From Tenebrio molitor (lineage: Eukaryota; Arthropoda; Insecta; Coleoptera; Tenebrionidae): a stretch of DNA of 64,000 nucleotides. Both the position numbers and the translations under genes were made by a program. The notes beneath the pieces are model-generated. The model saw only the letters and a list, made by a program, of their open reading frames with translations, was not told the DNA's origin and did no database searches. The stretch covers positions 5,456,001 through 5,520,000 of the forward strand of contig NC_091046.1 in assembly GCF_963966145.1 (NCBI RefSeq), given 5' to 3'. Shown in pieces: positions 22,601 through 33,230 of this stretch; position 1 is the first letter of the stretch, and every line of letters begins with the position of its first letter.

Positions 22601-22809
22601 AAACTGCAAAACAAAGCTTTACCAGGAAGCTTCACTACAGAAGGGCTACCTCTGTTTTGGTCTTCATCGTCGCCCTTGAGGTCCACCAGTACTGGGTCCA
22701 ACTGAATGTCGATTTGATTTACTTTCAAGGAATTTTCAAACCATGCAGCGACGAAATCTTGGTCGGGCTCTTTCAGAACAACTGCAAGACATGATTGTTT
22801 TATCGCAGA
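19681..22809 (-). CDS. Ir93a: Ionotropic receptor co-receptor Ir93a, nearly complete
   Basis: IR93a is an iGluR-derived co-receptor of sensory neurons (cooling, humidity). Exons in minus-strand order: 22650-22809, 22400-22603, 22185-22351, 21607-22137, 21365-21556, 21218-21317, 20987-21164, 20753-20936, 20580-20701, 20216-20533, 20043-20164, 19681-19988. All internal joins are GT/AG and in frame; the sum is 861 aa plus stop. The first acceptor (22810-22811) is tentative, and the exon with the start and signal peptide was not found. Exons 1-4 form the amino-terminal domain (CLAVVLKEPDQD, RPIPNNFAIVATTSN). Then come ligand-binding S1 (WTGYCVDFTDELARLMGF, ETDLAITALIM), TM1 (WLSIVGALIVTGFMVWFLD), pore and TM2 (LTSFTPQGGGEAPK, TFTANLAAFLTVERMQ), S2 (NCNLTEVGEVFAERPYAVAV) and TM3 (GGVFIATLFGLALAMVTLV). 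Ir93a is preferred over Ir25a from the S2 and TM3 sequences. Confidence 0.9.
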
Positions 22810-22811
22810 CT

Positions 22812-23560
22812 AAATATGGAGAAAGATATTTTAATCATTTATTTTGTAATTAATTGCAAATCCGGTTGGCGACTTTCTTCACACGCCTGAAGGCAGTTAG
22901 CTGCTTTGATAAATAATTAATGCTCTTTGTTTATAATTTTTGCGATCTGAATATTGTTTCGTTGGCTAATTAACCTTGCGCCGCCTTCTTTCTCCTTGCG
23001 CACGCTTGCATTTTAAAAAATTGTTCAACTCCCGGTTTGGGTCGTGCTTCGTTAACTATCTCAATTTATTTAGTTTCTTTTCAGTGCCCGAACGATTGTG
23101 GTGAAATAATTGTTGCGAATAATTTTTTAAAGCGAAATGAAAGTTTGCATCAGTTTTTACTGTACAGATGAAGTCTTGCTCTTGCGCTCTAGTTATTGAC
23201 TCTTACTTTCCAAATTATACTGTAGTGTGATTAAGACAGTTTGTGTTCATAATTCTTCGCGTGCGTTTTATCACCCAACAATTATAATAATGGAACTGCT
23301 ATTTGTATGATAGAACATCGATAAGACACTTTTTAAAATGTGCACTATTCGTAATTCACCTTTAAAATAATTGTTATTATTGCTGACCCGTGTTGCTCAC
23401 AAAGGGACCTTCGACCTTCTTAAGGTAAGTGTTTAATACACATTTATAAATTTCACTAATTACCTGTTACACTAACTACCATTTTAATTCTTTTGCACAA
23501 TAAATTTTCAAAAACAATTTTCAAAAATCTTTTACTACTTCTCGCAATTACCTGTTTTAG
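22812..23560. promoter_or_regulatory. Shared upstream region of Ir93a and the LRR gene; LRR 5' UTR intron
   Basis: The two genes point away from each other. An LRR 5' UTR exon appears to end at 23424 (AAG|GTAAGT), and the intron ends at 23560 (CCTGTTTTAG), five bases before the ATG. The missing first Ir93a exon should lie here too. No TATA box was fixed for either gene. Confidence 0.5.
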
Positions 23561-23565
23561 ATGAA

Positions 23566-25359
23566 ATGGAAATAATACCGGTGATGCTAGTCTTTGGCCT
23601 GCTGAGGAGCTTCGAAGCCACGCATTGCGACAAAGAACTGAACTACCACACAGATTACGCTTATGGATTCGACATCACCTGTGAGGGTCTCTCCGACGCC
23701 ACCCAGGACATGCTCAAGCAAATCTCAGTGGACCAAGAGGTGGTTCTCAAGATAAACAATTCCAATTTAACCAAAGTGACTTCAGATTTATTTTCTGAGG
23801 TCGAACAGATCAGATACCTTTGGATAAGTAATTCAACATTTCTTCTCGAACCAAACGAAAAACCTTTTACCAATCTGGCAAATCTTGAACATCTTACTGT
23901 AGAAAACACAAGGTTTAACGACTTGAACTCGCGTGTGCTGAACGGTTTGGACAATTTAAAAGAATTGAATTTGGTTAACGTCAGTTTGAGAGTTGTCAAA
24001 AACGACACTTTTCGAAGCTTGAAGGAGTTGGAAGTGTTGAAATTGACCAATAACCAATTGGACAACATGCTCGGTATTCCGTTTTGCGACCTGCCAGTGT
24101 TGAGAACTTTGCACTTAAATGGCAATCGGATTGTCAAGATCGATAAGTTTATTTGTTTAGAGGAAGAAAACGAATCTGGCATCATTTTGAACGGGGAAAG
24201 TATCGAAATATCACCTGGCAAAAATAATTTTTTTCATTGGGCTAAATCAAACACAAATTTAGTCGAGCTAAATCTGAGTCACAATAAAATAAAAACTATT
24301 GGCGCTTTTGACTGGGCCTTAGACTTGAAACACCTTGACTTGGCGAACAATCGGCTTGTGAGTATCAGCGACAAGGTGTTCAGCTTGTTGGGTCATTTGC
24401 AGAGACTTTGTTTGAAAAATAATTTGTTGGAGGTCGTCCATCCCAAAGCTTTTGCAAGACTGAGGCGTCTGAAATTTGTCGATTTGGCAAACAATAGCTT
24501 GACGAGTGTAGTACTAGAAAATCTGTTCAATTTGGAGGAAATTGATTTGTCGAGGAATAAACTAAACTCTTCTAGTCTAAAAAATTTAGTGAATTTACCC
24601 AATCTTCGAGTGTTGTTGCTCCAGGACAACCAGATCCAAAATTTACCTTTGAATATTTTTCAAAATTTCTCGTCTTTGGAACATCTCGATTTGTCCAACA
24701 ACAACTTGGTCTTAACAACTAACTCATTCAGCGGTCTGTCAGCTTTGAAAGCACTCAGTATTAGAAACAACAGCTTGGAAATGATTCCCAAGGGAGCGTT
24801 CAACAACTTGTCGAATTTGGAAGTTCTGGATATGTCCATGAACAAATTAACTACCCTTGAAGGTTCTCGTCTCTTTGTCAATTTGCAAGATCTCCAAACA
24901 CTCAATATGTCGCACAATTTACTCACAAATTTCAGTTACGATTTGATTATGTTGTTGTATAATCTTGAAGTACTTGACATATCAGGAAACCGATTGCAAA
25001 ACTTCCAGTTCAATCTCATTTCCTTGCTTCCGTCACTGCGAATAATTAATATCAAGTCGAATTTATTATCGTGCAGTGTTCTCTCTAAGATTATTGTGTT
25101 TTTCAACAGCAAAAATATTAGTTTCACTATTAATGAGGAATTCGATTACGACAGGAGAAACATCGGTGGGATTTATTGTGAAGAAGTGGCGAGCAAAATG
25201 ATGGGCATGGATGGCGAGGGTGGTGGGATGCATCTGTCAGTTGCGGGGATCTTGTTCATTATTGCAGTTTCCACTGTTGTTGTCGCTTTTGCGCTTTACA
25301 GATGCATGTTGTATGCGAGGAGACGAAGGTACATGTTTGACGAAATAGAACTTCTTTGA
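23566..25359 (+). CDS. Leucine-rich-repeat single-pass membrane protein, 597 aa
   Basis: A single coding exon. Residues 1-20 (MEIIPVMLVFGLLRSFEATH) form a signal peptide. About sixteen leucine-rich repeats follow, for example NLVELNLSHNKIKTIGAF, HLQRLCLKNNLLEVVHPKAF and SSLEHLDLSNNNLVLTTNSF, with an interrupting insert of about 30 residues after the fourth. Many N-x-S/T sites suggest an extracellular domain. A hydrophobic segment at about 557-580 (AGILFIIAVSTVVVAFALYR) is a transmembrane helix, then Arg-rich RRRR and a tail of only about 12 residues. There is no TIR or kinase domain, so it is not a Toll receptor; an adhesion, decoy or co-receptor role is inference. AATAAA at 25391-25396 is the likely poly(A) signal. 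I cannot name an orthologue. Confidence 0.9.
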   Translation: MEIIPVMLVFGLLRSFEATHCDKELNYHTDYAYGFDITCEGLSDATQDMLKQISVDQEVVLKINNSNLTKVTSDLFSEVEQIRYLWISNSTFLLEPNEKPFTNLANLEHLTVENTRFNDLNSRVLNGLDNLKELNLVNVSLRVVKNDTFRSLKELEVLKLTNNQLDNMLGIPFCDLPVLRTLHLNGNRIVKIDKFICLEEENESGIILNGESIEISPGKNNFFHWAKSNTNLVELNLSHNKIKTIGAFDWALDLKHLDLANNRLVSISDKVFSLLGHLQRLCLKNNLLEVVHPKAFARLRRLKFVDLANNSLTSVVLENLFNLEEIDLSRNKLNSSSLKNLVNLPNLRVLLLQDNQIQNLPLNIFQNFSSLEHLDLSNNNLVLTTNSFSGLSALKALSIRNNSLEMIPKGAFNNLSNLEVLDMSMNKLTTLEGSRLFVNLQDLQTLNMSHNLLTNFSYDLIMLLYNLEVLDISGNRLQNFQFNLISLLPSLRIINIKSNLLSCSVLSKIIVFFNSKNISFTINEEFDYDRRNIGGIYCEEVASKMMGMDGEGGGMHLSVAGILFIIAVSTVVVAFALYRCMLYARRRRYMFDEIELL

Positions 25360-25390
25360 TGTAAAATGTAACCGGTGTAAAAAAACAGTA

Positions 25391-25396
25391 AATAAA
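25391..25396 (+). terminator. Poly(A) signal of the LRR gene
   Basis: AATAAA lies 32 bp after the stop codon. Confidence 0.7.
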
Positions 25397-25641
25397 TTGA
25401 TTTTTACAAAAAAATTGTTTTCTTATTTATTTGTTTGTTTAATTCTTTTACTTCAGTTGAGTACGAAATTTTTAAAATAATTTCCCAAAAGAATGTAAAA
25501 TAAACAAGACAATTACCCGTTTGATTACAAGAGTTTATCGAGCTTTTAATTTATGTTTATCACTTTATTAAAACGTTTTTAGTGGAAGCACAAATGAGTA
25601 TATTTTATGCATGACATTCTATTGCAGTTTTGCGTAAATTA

Positions 25642-25763
25642 GGACGTATTCTGTAAGGGATAGGTTAATTTTTAGAGGGTGTTAAATTTTGACGGCACGT
25701 GTAAACCACTGGCGAATTACACTTTAACGTTAAAAATTAACGTATCGCTTACAGAATACACCT
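25642..25763. mobile_element. Short TA-flanked MITE
   Basis: A 122-bp unit. The left end GGACGTATTCTGTAAGGGAT pairs with the reverse complement of the right end (AGGTGTATTCTGTAAGCGAT), and pairing extends through GTTAATTTTTA. TA lies at 25640-25641 and 25764-25765. Confidence 0.72.
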
Positions 25764-25784
25764 TATTATCATTTAATAGCTATT

Positions 25785-25908
25785 TATGCACCAAGGGCGT
25801 TACAACGAAGATTACGCCCGGAGAACGATAAATCCAGCTCGAGGGCTTTAGCCCGAGAGATGGATATCGTTCGATGGGCGTAATCATTCGGTGACGCCGT
25901 GGTGCATA
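25785..25908. repeat. 124-bp palindrome with GGGCGTAATC arms
   Basis: TATGCACCA opens and TGGTGCATA closes the unit. Inner arms include GATTACGCCC against GGGCGTAATC, and CTCGAGGGC against AGCCCGAGAG around a centre near 25846. The GGGCGT/ACGCCC motif recurs just downstream (25978-26022). This is a fold-back element or very short MITE. Confidence 0.72.
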
Positions 25909-26546
25909 CAAGATTTTATTTTTCACTACGTGTTCTTTAAAAAAAAAAATTGGCATCTTTGCAATTATGAATTGATGAGGGCGTTATGAATTCATTACGC
26001 CCGCTTATTCTTATTACGCCCTGTATTATTCCCCGGTTGTTATGGACATGTTTACGTATTTCGTATCCTAAGAGTTATCATGCAATTATACTAAAGTGAA
26101 AAATAAAAAAAAATTAAACAAGCGTATTTTACAATAAACTCTGCTAATGTATGTATCTGAAGCTATTAAACATTTTTAGTACTATGTATTTTATTTTTCT
26201 ATACTAAAAACTGATGTCTGGATTGATATGTAGTATTTTCAGAAAATACTTTTTGAAAATTTATTTAAAACCAGGATGAAATTTGGCAACATTTTCGGAA
26301 TCTTCAATCACAATTTCCATTCGTGGTTGGTATCATTTATTTAAAAAAAATGTTAAAAATAACAACCATGGAGTGTTACCCATTGCTACAACACATGTCT
26401 ATTATTTTTATTACGTCCATTTACGTCATTTTACAGGAAATTTTAAATATTTTGCGTTTTGCATAGTTACATAAAATGCAATCATGCGAACCTATCTGCT
26501 ACGTCGCTATCTTTTCACTGTAATTGCTGATTAGCACGGGACTTAC

Positions 26547-26634
26547 GTATTTTGACGGCTTCTTCCTCCTCTTGCGATCTCACCTCGCTGATCACGAGAG
26601 TGTTCAAAATTAAGCAAATTAAGAAAGTGTTCAT
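26547..26634 (-). CDS. Possible signal-peptide first exon of a small secreted protein
   Basis: The minus strand reads ATG then NTFLICLILNTLVISEVRSQ and EEEEAVKI, ending at a strong GTAAGT donor (26541-26546). A hydrophobic N-terminus followed by an acidic stretch is a classic secreted-protein first exon. I could not find a second exon to the left before the LRR gene. It may be a gene broken by repeats, have a distant exon, or be chance. Confidence 0.4.
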
Positions 26635-27209
26635 ATTTTCGTGTGAACCAACACGCCTACAGCCACGAACGCACATTCGGTATGAAACTGTTAAAAATAC
26701 AAAGACGTCTCGTGCTTTATGCTATCACGGAATGTGTAAATAATAAATGACATCCTTCGTATAATTTCATTTCTAATAGGATATAATTTAGAATCCAAGT
26801 CGCTCACCAAAGACAGCTAAGCAATATTTACAGAGAATTGATTTGAATGGATTTTCTTTTAATGATATACGCTGTTCCGACTGTACACTTCTGAAAAATG
26901 ATTTTCGTCGTATGTCAACCAAATAGAATAATTATCCATGGTTTGTTTAGTATTAATTCTAAAATCTTAGTAAACAAGTTTTTGTCAGAGGATGAATTTT
27001 TTATTTGATAATAGGCGAGTCAGCAAGACTGATATTCTTGGTCTACTTTGTTGAATTTTTAAACAGTTTTTTCATCCGCATATGGATTCCATATAATAAA
27101 ATTTTTTTGTCATTCTAATAGAATTCATAGTTTTTAATTTAGGAAGGAAAATATGTAATCCCATTTACAACCTGTCTCACTATAATGTGGATTAGTGATC
27201 ATAATAGCT

Positions 27210-27345
27210 ATTTTCAATACAAGTGAACAAAGTAGTGCATTTGATCACGAGTACGGAAGTTGGGCGTCTGAGCCGAAGGCGAGGATCCCAACCGTACAGG
27301 TGATTAAATGCCCATTTGTTTATGCGTGTTGAATCTGAACAAAAA
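27210..27345. repeat. Dispersed repeat C copy 1
   Basis: It shares AGTAGTGCATTT, GAAGTTGGGCGTC, GAGCCGAAG and GAGGATCCCAACCG in order with 59462-59597. The unit is itself an imperfect inverted repeat (catttgatcacg against gtgattaaatg). A TCCTCACTAGTGATT motif follows in both loci at different distances. Confidence 0.7.
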
Positions 27346-28669
27346 AAAGTTTTTCACAACAAAACGTGGATCAACAAATTTCGAAACAAAAGAGGTTATG
27401 TTGTTAGGCGTTGCGTGTTTGTGATTGGTTTGCTGATTTTGGTTTAATCAGTGATTTCCTCACTAGTGATTCAATTGCCATCTTTGCTAACTATTTTCAG
27501 TGAGCAAAAACCACTAAAATCCAATGATCATGGAAAAAGATAATAATTATTGCAGTTTTACGGAATTGAAGAGAGATTGAAATTCTTTTAAAATTATTGT
27601 TAGATTGCTCCTCTAGCTTCTTTCTTGTGGCAATAGATTGCTTCACCTGATCACTTTTGGGTGGTCATTTTCGTGTGGAACCTATCGCTCAAGGAAAAGT
27701 TATCTTCTTCAATTATTCTTCTTATCTTCTTCTGGTCAGGTGCCCTAGTAAACGGTCTACGTTCTTCAAATCATCTGCATCTCCATTGGTAAAATCTTCA
27801 TCCCGTCATTTCATCAGCGTGGTTGGTCTCATTCCGTCCAAAATCTCACTATTTCCTCCCATTATCTATCTTCTAAGTTCTCTTCTCTAACCATGGTCAT
27901 CTGTTTTGATTCGCAATTTATTACAGCGAAATCTGTGATCTTTTTCTATTAAAGAATTGGGAAAATGTGTTCCCGCCTAAGCGACCTTTTCTAGTGTAAT
28001 GTTTAAAAATTTTATTTCTTGATTATTTGTCTCCTTGAATGTGTTGCTGTTGGGGAAGCTCACCAATGTCCATGGTTCTCGCTTAGCTGTGGTTTTATCT
28101 AGATGCACTGTGACTATTAATACAGCTAACATCGTGACTAATGAACTAGTTGAATATGTCATATGTAATTTTTGCTTATTTTTTATAAAGATTTTTGTAA
28201 AGGGTGACACCGTTAAATAAATTATTATTGTCTGTTAGTAAATTATTACAGAAATATGTAGATTGCGCGTGTCGTTAATCTAAAATATGTGCATACAAAT
28301 GACATAGATAATACTACACCAAAGCTTATTATCAAAGGATGTCCACATTTTTCGTCTTTTTTTTCGAAGAAAATACAATTTTCTTGTAACACATCTTCTG
28401 TAGCATACATATTGTGTTTTGTAATAAATCTCTCTCTCAACAGTCTGCGTTGTGAATTTTTATGTTTGACCACTTTTTTATTTATTTTTTTAACAATGTA
28501 TTGACCCCAGTAATGTCAAGATTCAATTCGATAAGCGACAGTGTACGTCGAATTTTATATTTTTCTAGTTTCACATGGAAACAAACAAACAAACAAGAAA
28601 CAAAAATAAACTGTTTTACCTTCGTATTTAAAGTAATGCAATAAACAAAACAAACATTTTACTATAAAA

Positions 28670-29090
28670 AAACATTCCAAGACAAATAGACAAATAAGTA
28701 TGACAATCGGTGCATTTTTGTAGAAGTTATCGTAATGGAAAAAATTACAGAATGAAGAATTAATGCATGCATTGATAAATGAATCGATTGAATCCTTCTG
28801 AAAATAAACATTTTCCACAAAAAAACCATTTCAAGGCAGACAGACAGGCAAACAAACATTCAGTTATCCTAAACCAAGAAAATAATGAATAAACGAATGA
28901 AGGTAGCTTTATTAAATGAATTCATGAAATAAAAAATGTATTGATAGACACAACAATTGGTGCATCGTAAAAGAAAAAATTAATGAAAAAACCAGTTAAT
29001 GAATCCTTGATATAATGAACTGAATCCTTATTCGAACAGATATTTTTCAATATTAAAACAATCCAAGACAGGCAGACAAACATTACAACA
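28670..29090. repeat. Degenerate local repeats with CAAGACAGGCAGACAAACA motif
   Basis: Related blocks begin near 28677 (CCAAGACAAATAGACAAATA), 28831 (TTCAAGGCAGACAGACAGGC) and 29062 (TCCAAGACAGGCAGACAAAC). A second motif, CAATCGGTGCATTT / CAATTGGTGCATCG, recurs near 28705 and 28954. Spacing is irregular. Confidence 0.5.
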
Positions 29091-29606
29091 AATCGTTAAA
29101 ACTGTCACCATTTGATTCTGTTTTTCGCTGATATGTAATTGCTTTGGTATAAAACTTAAAAAGTAACTATTTGTGTCCTCACTGTATATGAAATAGTAGC
29201 GGACTTAAACCCAGTGGTACTCCAACAACACTACATTTGTAGTTTTTCTGAATAAAATTGATTTTTTCATGCTATTAATTTCGAAATAGTCACATATGTT
29301 TTTAACTGGCCAAGTGACTTTTCAAAAACTTTTGAAAGAATTGGTAACACTGAAATAGGGTGATAGTTTGACCCCTCATTGATGTTGCCTTTTTAAAATT
29401 TTGCACGATTAACGGTTTACGCGCCCAAATTGAAAATTTAAAAAATTGTATTAATTTAAATTTCGCGCCAAGGAAGTAGAGAGAACTACCGCGACGGCTT
29501 TGCTACAATCAGGAGCGACCAAAAATGTGTACGCAAATAATCTATTCAATGAGTGCTTTTTTAAACTTGGGAGGAATGTTTGAAAAAAATGTTTAGAACT
29601 GAGCTA

Positions 29607-29718
29607 CCGTGCGATCGAATAAAAAAAGAATCAGAGTAGGCGAAAATTTGAACCAATCAAAGCATCAGAATAGCACAATCCAGGTAGTTCGATTTTGTTT
29701 TTTTATTCGATCGCACGT
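29607..29718. mobile_element. 112-bp TA-flanked MITE
   Basis: CGTGCGATCGAATAAAAAAA near the left end is repeated exactly in reverse complement at the right end. TA flanks at 29605-29606 and 29719-29720. No coding capacity. Confidence 0.78.
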
Positions 29719-29933
29719 TATAATAGTCAGTCTGTTGGAGGAGGTGTAAAAAAATACGAAAAGCATTTGGTCCTCAACGGTCTCTTATATGTTGTTGGTA
29801 ATCGTAATAAATTTAACAAAAATAATACTTTCTTACAAAATAATCGATCTATCGAATAAATAACTGAACGATTGCATTTTATAGCAATCAGAATTATCTT
29901 ATATATCCACAATAGGTTATTAACTCGGTGAAA

Positions 29934-30776
29934 TTATTTGTGTGGGGGCACTTTGTACTTGTACTGTTTGCCACCTTTCTTGCCGCCGCTCTTGGCCCAC
30001 TTCTCCTGGTGGTTGTGATGGCTCTTTGTCGCTTTCTGGTCCTTGTGTCCCTTCTTTTCGCTCGCGTCATGCCCTCCCACCTTCACCGAAGACTTCTTGT
30101 AATCGTTCTGGGCCTTGGCACCCTACGAATCACCACAGATTAACACCCAAAAACGCATCCACTCGCAAACCTACCTTCTGCTTTTCCACTTGCTTCTTGG
30201 TGGAAAACTTAGAATTGTACTTGGACTTCTTCTGTCCGAACACCTCAAACTCGCCGCTCTTGTGGCCGTTGCTGTAAAAGCTGTTGTGCTTTTTGTGTTC
30301 GTCTTTGTGGTACTTTTCCCTGAAACCCTGAAACTTTGCGTGAAGACCTCTGTGTTAACCACAAATCTCTCACCTTCTTGTACGACAGCTTCTTTTTCTT
30401 GGCGCCTTCGCGGAACTTGCCACCGTGTCCGGATCCTCCGATGTGGAATTTTGACGATTTGTGTCCGTCTTGCTCGTGGTATTTTGTCTTCTTCCCTCCT
30501 CCCTCCACCTTGTCTTTCTTGTGGAGGTCTTTGAACATTTGTCCTTTCACAGCTTTCTCGGTATCCTGTTTAGACGACTTGCCATTCTTTTTGGCATGCT
30601 TGAACTCGCTGTATTTTGCACCTGTTTGTACTTATTTGTAATATACCTTCAAAATTTACATAGATTGTCTTCATTTTACCTTTTTCCTCGTGTCCCCCTG
30701 CTACCTCTCCAGATTTGGCGTGATGATGTTCGGTGGCGAGTGCGATGTTGGCTAGAGCCACGAATGAACACACAAA
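29934..30776 (-). CDS. Secreted Lys/His/Gly-rich protein, 5' end missing
   Basis: Four exons in minus-strand order: 30680-30776, 30374-30621, 30175-30327, 29934-30122. All joins are GT/AG and in frame, giving 228 residues plus stop. The first mapped exon starts in phase 0 with FVCSFVALANIALATEHHH, clearly the back half of a signal peptide. The ATG exon (probably only a few residues) lies further right and was not located. The mature protein is extremely rich in Lys, His, Gly and Tyr (KKTKYHEQDGHKSSKFHIGG, REKYHKDEHKKHNSFYSNGH, KSGGKKGGKQYKYKVPPHK) and has no cysteine after the signal peptide. Low-complexity basic secreted proteins of this type are common in insects and may be cuticle- or matrix-associated; that role is inference. 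I do not recognise a named gene. Confidence 0.8.
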
Positions 30777-31731
30777 CTGAAAATTACAATAAACAAATAA
30801 ATATATAAAAACAATGTTTCAATAAAATAAAGTGCGGTTGTTCAACATTGTTTTTCCTTCTTTTACGTTTAACGTTATTCTTGTTAGTATTAGTTGTTGT
30901 GGTTTAGGACATGAAGGTTTTCCTATTGTTGGTTTAAGATGAGGAGAAAGTCAATATTGACTCTAAATACATTTGCATACCCAATTAATTTTTTGAGCAC
31001 ACTGTTACATAGTTCTTATGTAACCCTGTTTACACCAAGTCCGATAAGTTTGGACGAAAGTGTAACATTTAAGAAACCATTCACATTTACAAAAGAAAAC
31101 CTAATATTTTAAGCACTAAAAAAAAGTAAACCTTTTGAATTATTGAAAGGAGTTTCTAATTGATAATGCAGAATTTAAATCAGTTTATTATTTGGCGTGG
31201 TCTGTTATTGTTAACTGCATTTTGAATGAGACTATCAGGAAGGCAGAGAAAGTGCAATAAATCGTTCTGCAAGTATGAAAATTTCATGCATCAATTTATT
31301 TGGAAAGACAATATATTTTGAAAAGTGCTTTCATATGGCGTAATTGTTCTCCTAGTGAGTGATCAAGAAAAACTGGGAGACGATGGATGCAGTCCAAAGG
31401 CTCCATTGGCTGTCAGATCCAAAAGGATGGGCGTGTCCAAAGAAAAGGTTTTTACAACTCCCATGAAAAATCTTGGGCAAGGGAAAAGTTTAAGATTGTT
31501 TTGTAGCAAATTATCTGACAATGGACCAAATCTTATTAAGACAACATAAAGAATTTCAACTTTCTTGGATTAATTTTGATTGGGGGCTGTCGAAATATGG
31601 TTCCAAAATGCCAAATATTAGTTGCCAAAATCGTCGAAATTGATATTTTTTAAGTTTGCCTTGCTATAGTACTAGAAGGTTAAACAATTAACTCCATGTG
31701 AGAAAGTTATCACCAAAAGATCAAATAACTT
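30777..31731. other. Upstream of the Lys/His-rich gene, no further exon recognised
   Basis: It should contain the promoter and ATG exon of the preceding gene. A plus-strand frame at 31325-31549 resembles nothing known. Confidence 0.3.
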
Positions 31732-31733
31732 TA

Positions 31734-32085
31734 TTCAATGGGCTGGGCTGGGCTGAGTAGACGTTGGAAAAAGTAAAACATTTAAAACAGTGTAAAGTTT
31801 GAATTTCCCGCCGTTTGACACAAATGACATTTGTTTATGTTTAATCCGGACATAATTGAACATGTTTGTTTTCAGCAAAGAGTGCCCTTAGATATTTGCT
31901 TCGAATCGTTAAGATATTCTATTTTTAATGTAAAACATTGCAAAGAAAGAAAAAAAAAGAAATATTTTAGGCTCTAAATTTTAGGTTAGCTGTCAACATA
32001 GTCCAATTAATTTACGTTTTAAAAAAGCACAACAATTGACGCTTTCCAACGCCTTCCCAGCCCAGGATTTCATTTGAACGCGCGA
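31734..32085. mobile_element. TA-flanked MITE of the CCTGGGCTGGGA family
   Basis: The right end, read in reverse complement, is TCGCGCGTTCAAATGAAATC then CTGGGCTGGGAAGGCGTTGG. The left end is degenerate (GGGCTGGGCTGAGTAGACGTTGGAAA region). TA at 31732-31733 and 32086-32087. The same terminus occurs at 17068-17115. Confidence 0.65.
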
Positions 32086-32511
32086 TATTCCAAACGCTGC
32101 TAGCTCTAAAGAACTTGAAGAATCGTTCTAATTACTTCTGATGCAGAATTTGTAAATTTGTATTTAGATGCGGAAAAGGGCTATATAAATGCACATAGGT
32201 ATCAGAGAAACAGTGAGGAAAGGAAATAACGTAGTGGGATGTATTTGGGGAATATGAGAGAGAAAGTGCAAGAAAAATATTTGAGAGGGGTGCTAGGAGT
32301 GGACAGGTTACATAATTAGGGAAGAGTTCAAGAGGAATAGGCTGAGAGTGAAAGTGGGAAAGAGAGCGAGAAATTTTGAAGACATCCATGGAAAGGAGGA
32401 GTGCGGGATACTAACGGAATGTTCGAGAGAAAAGAAAAAAACACGGAAAAGAAGGAGAGAGAGAAATACCTACTATCAGAGAAACGAGTATGTCAGTGAA
32501 GAAGTGAAGAA

Positions 32512-32799
32512 ATGGAAAGATTAAGAGCAAAAGAAAAATTGATGAATGTTGAGCAAAAAGAAAGGGACAAAGACACAGACAAACGAGAAAGAAAAGAAAT
32601 AATCAAAGAATCAAGATACAAGAGGAAATATGAGAGGTGTAGGTATCTGGGGAGAGAGTGTGCAAGAGAAAGAAAAATGATGACGAGATTTAGATGTGAG
32701 AACCAGGAAACAGAAAACAGGTGTTGGATGGAAGGAGAGAAAAGAAGGTGCAGAATGTGCTTTGAGGAGAGAGGAATGAATGTAGCGAAATAAGAGAGA

Positions 32800-32835
<36 letters not shown>

Positions 32836-32930
32836 AAACGGGGAGAAATACGAATGAAGACGGAAGGGAGATAAGATGGATGAAAGAGATATGGAAGAGG
32901 AGGGATTAGAATAGAAAAAGAAGTGAGTGA
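32512..32930 (+). pseudogene. Relic of a non-LTR retrotransposon 3' coding end
   Basis: The 93-codon frame at 32512-32793 contains ESRYKRKYERCRYLGRE, then ARERKMMTRFRCENQETENR and EGEKRRCRMCFEERG. This resembles the basic, CxxC-bearing tail found after the reverse transcriptase in many insect LINEs. The frame stops early; the following sequence still reads RWMKEIWKRR-like in another frame. The whole stretch from about 32150 is purine-rich on the plus strand. Confidence 0.55.
32793..32831. repeat. GA microsatellite
   Basis: A nearly pure (GA)n run inside the LINE relic. Confidence 0.9.
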
Positions 32931-33142
32931 GGGATTGGAAAAAATGTATTTTTTTTTGGAATTGTGATTGTTAGGTTTTTTAATTGTAATCAGAAATCCG
33001 AAAGCTCGTAGGGCAAATAAAGCTTACATTAGTATTATTTTTATTAATTTAAATTTTTCGACGCTAAATTTCTTCAGTCAAATTAGAAATTTAAAAAAGT
33101 ATAGGTGTTCGTTTTATACTTATTATGCTTTTACCGAATATA

Positions 33143-33230
33143 CAGGGTGTTAATTTTCACATGGTATAATAGTTTGTCAACGTTTGTTTACGTACAGAAA
33201 AAATTTCAAATTTTTACCAGTTCCACCCTG
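33143..33230. mobile_element. Very short TA-flanked element with mariner-like CAGGGTG ends
   Basis: TACAGGGTG at 33141 and CACCCTGTA ending at 33232. Only about 8 bp of the ends pair, so this is a weak call. The same terminal motif bounds the longer MITE at 41101-41502. Confidence 0.4.

Larger units (their letters stand above)
26760..29600. other. Intergenic, repeat-rich, no recognised gene
   Basis: It contains the dispersed repeat at 27210-27345 and degenerate repeated motifs at 28675-29090. Open frames here are short and resemble nothing. Sequence at 27650-27900 is purine-rich on the minus strand and could be an old retroelement fragment, but no domain is visible. Confidence 0.35.

Noticed and set aside
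19681..22809. Assignment of the ionotropic receptor to Ir25a
   Set aside because: S2 and TM3 (GEVFAERPYAVAV, GGVFIATLFGLALAM) fit my recollection of Ir93a better; Ir25a has a different TM3 and tail.
27657..27890. 77-codon plus-strand frame, purine-rich on the other strand
   Set aside because: Looks like decayed retroelement sequence but shows no recognisable motif on either strand.
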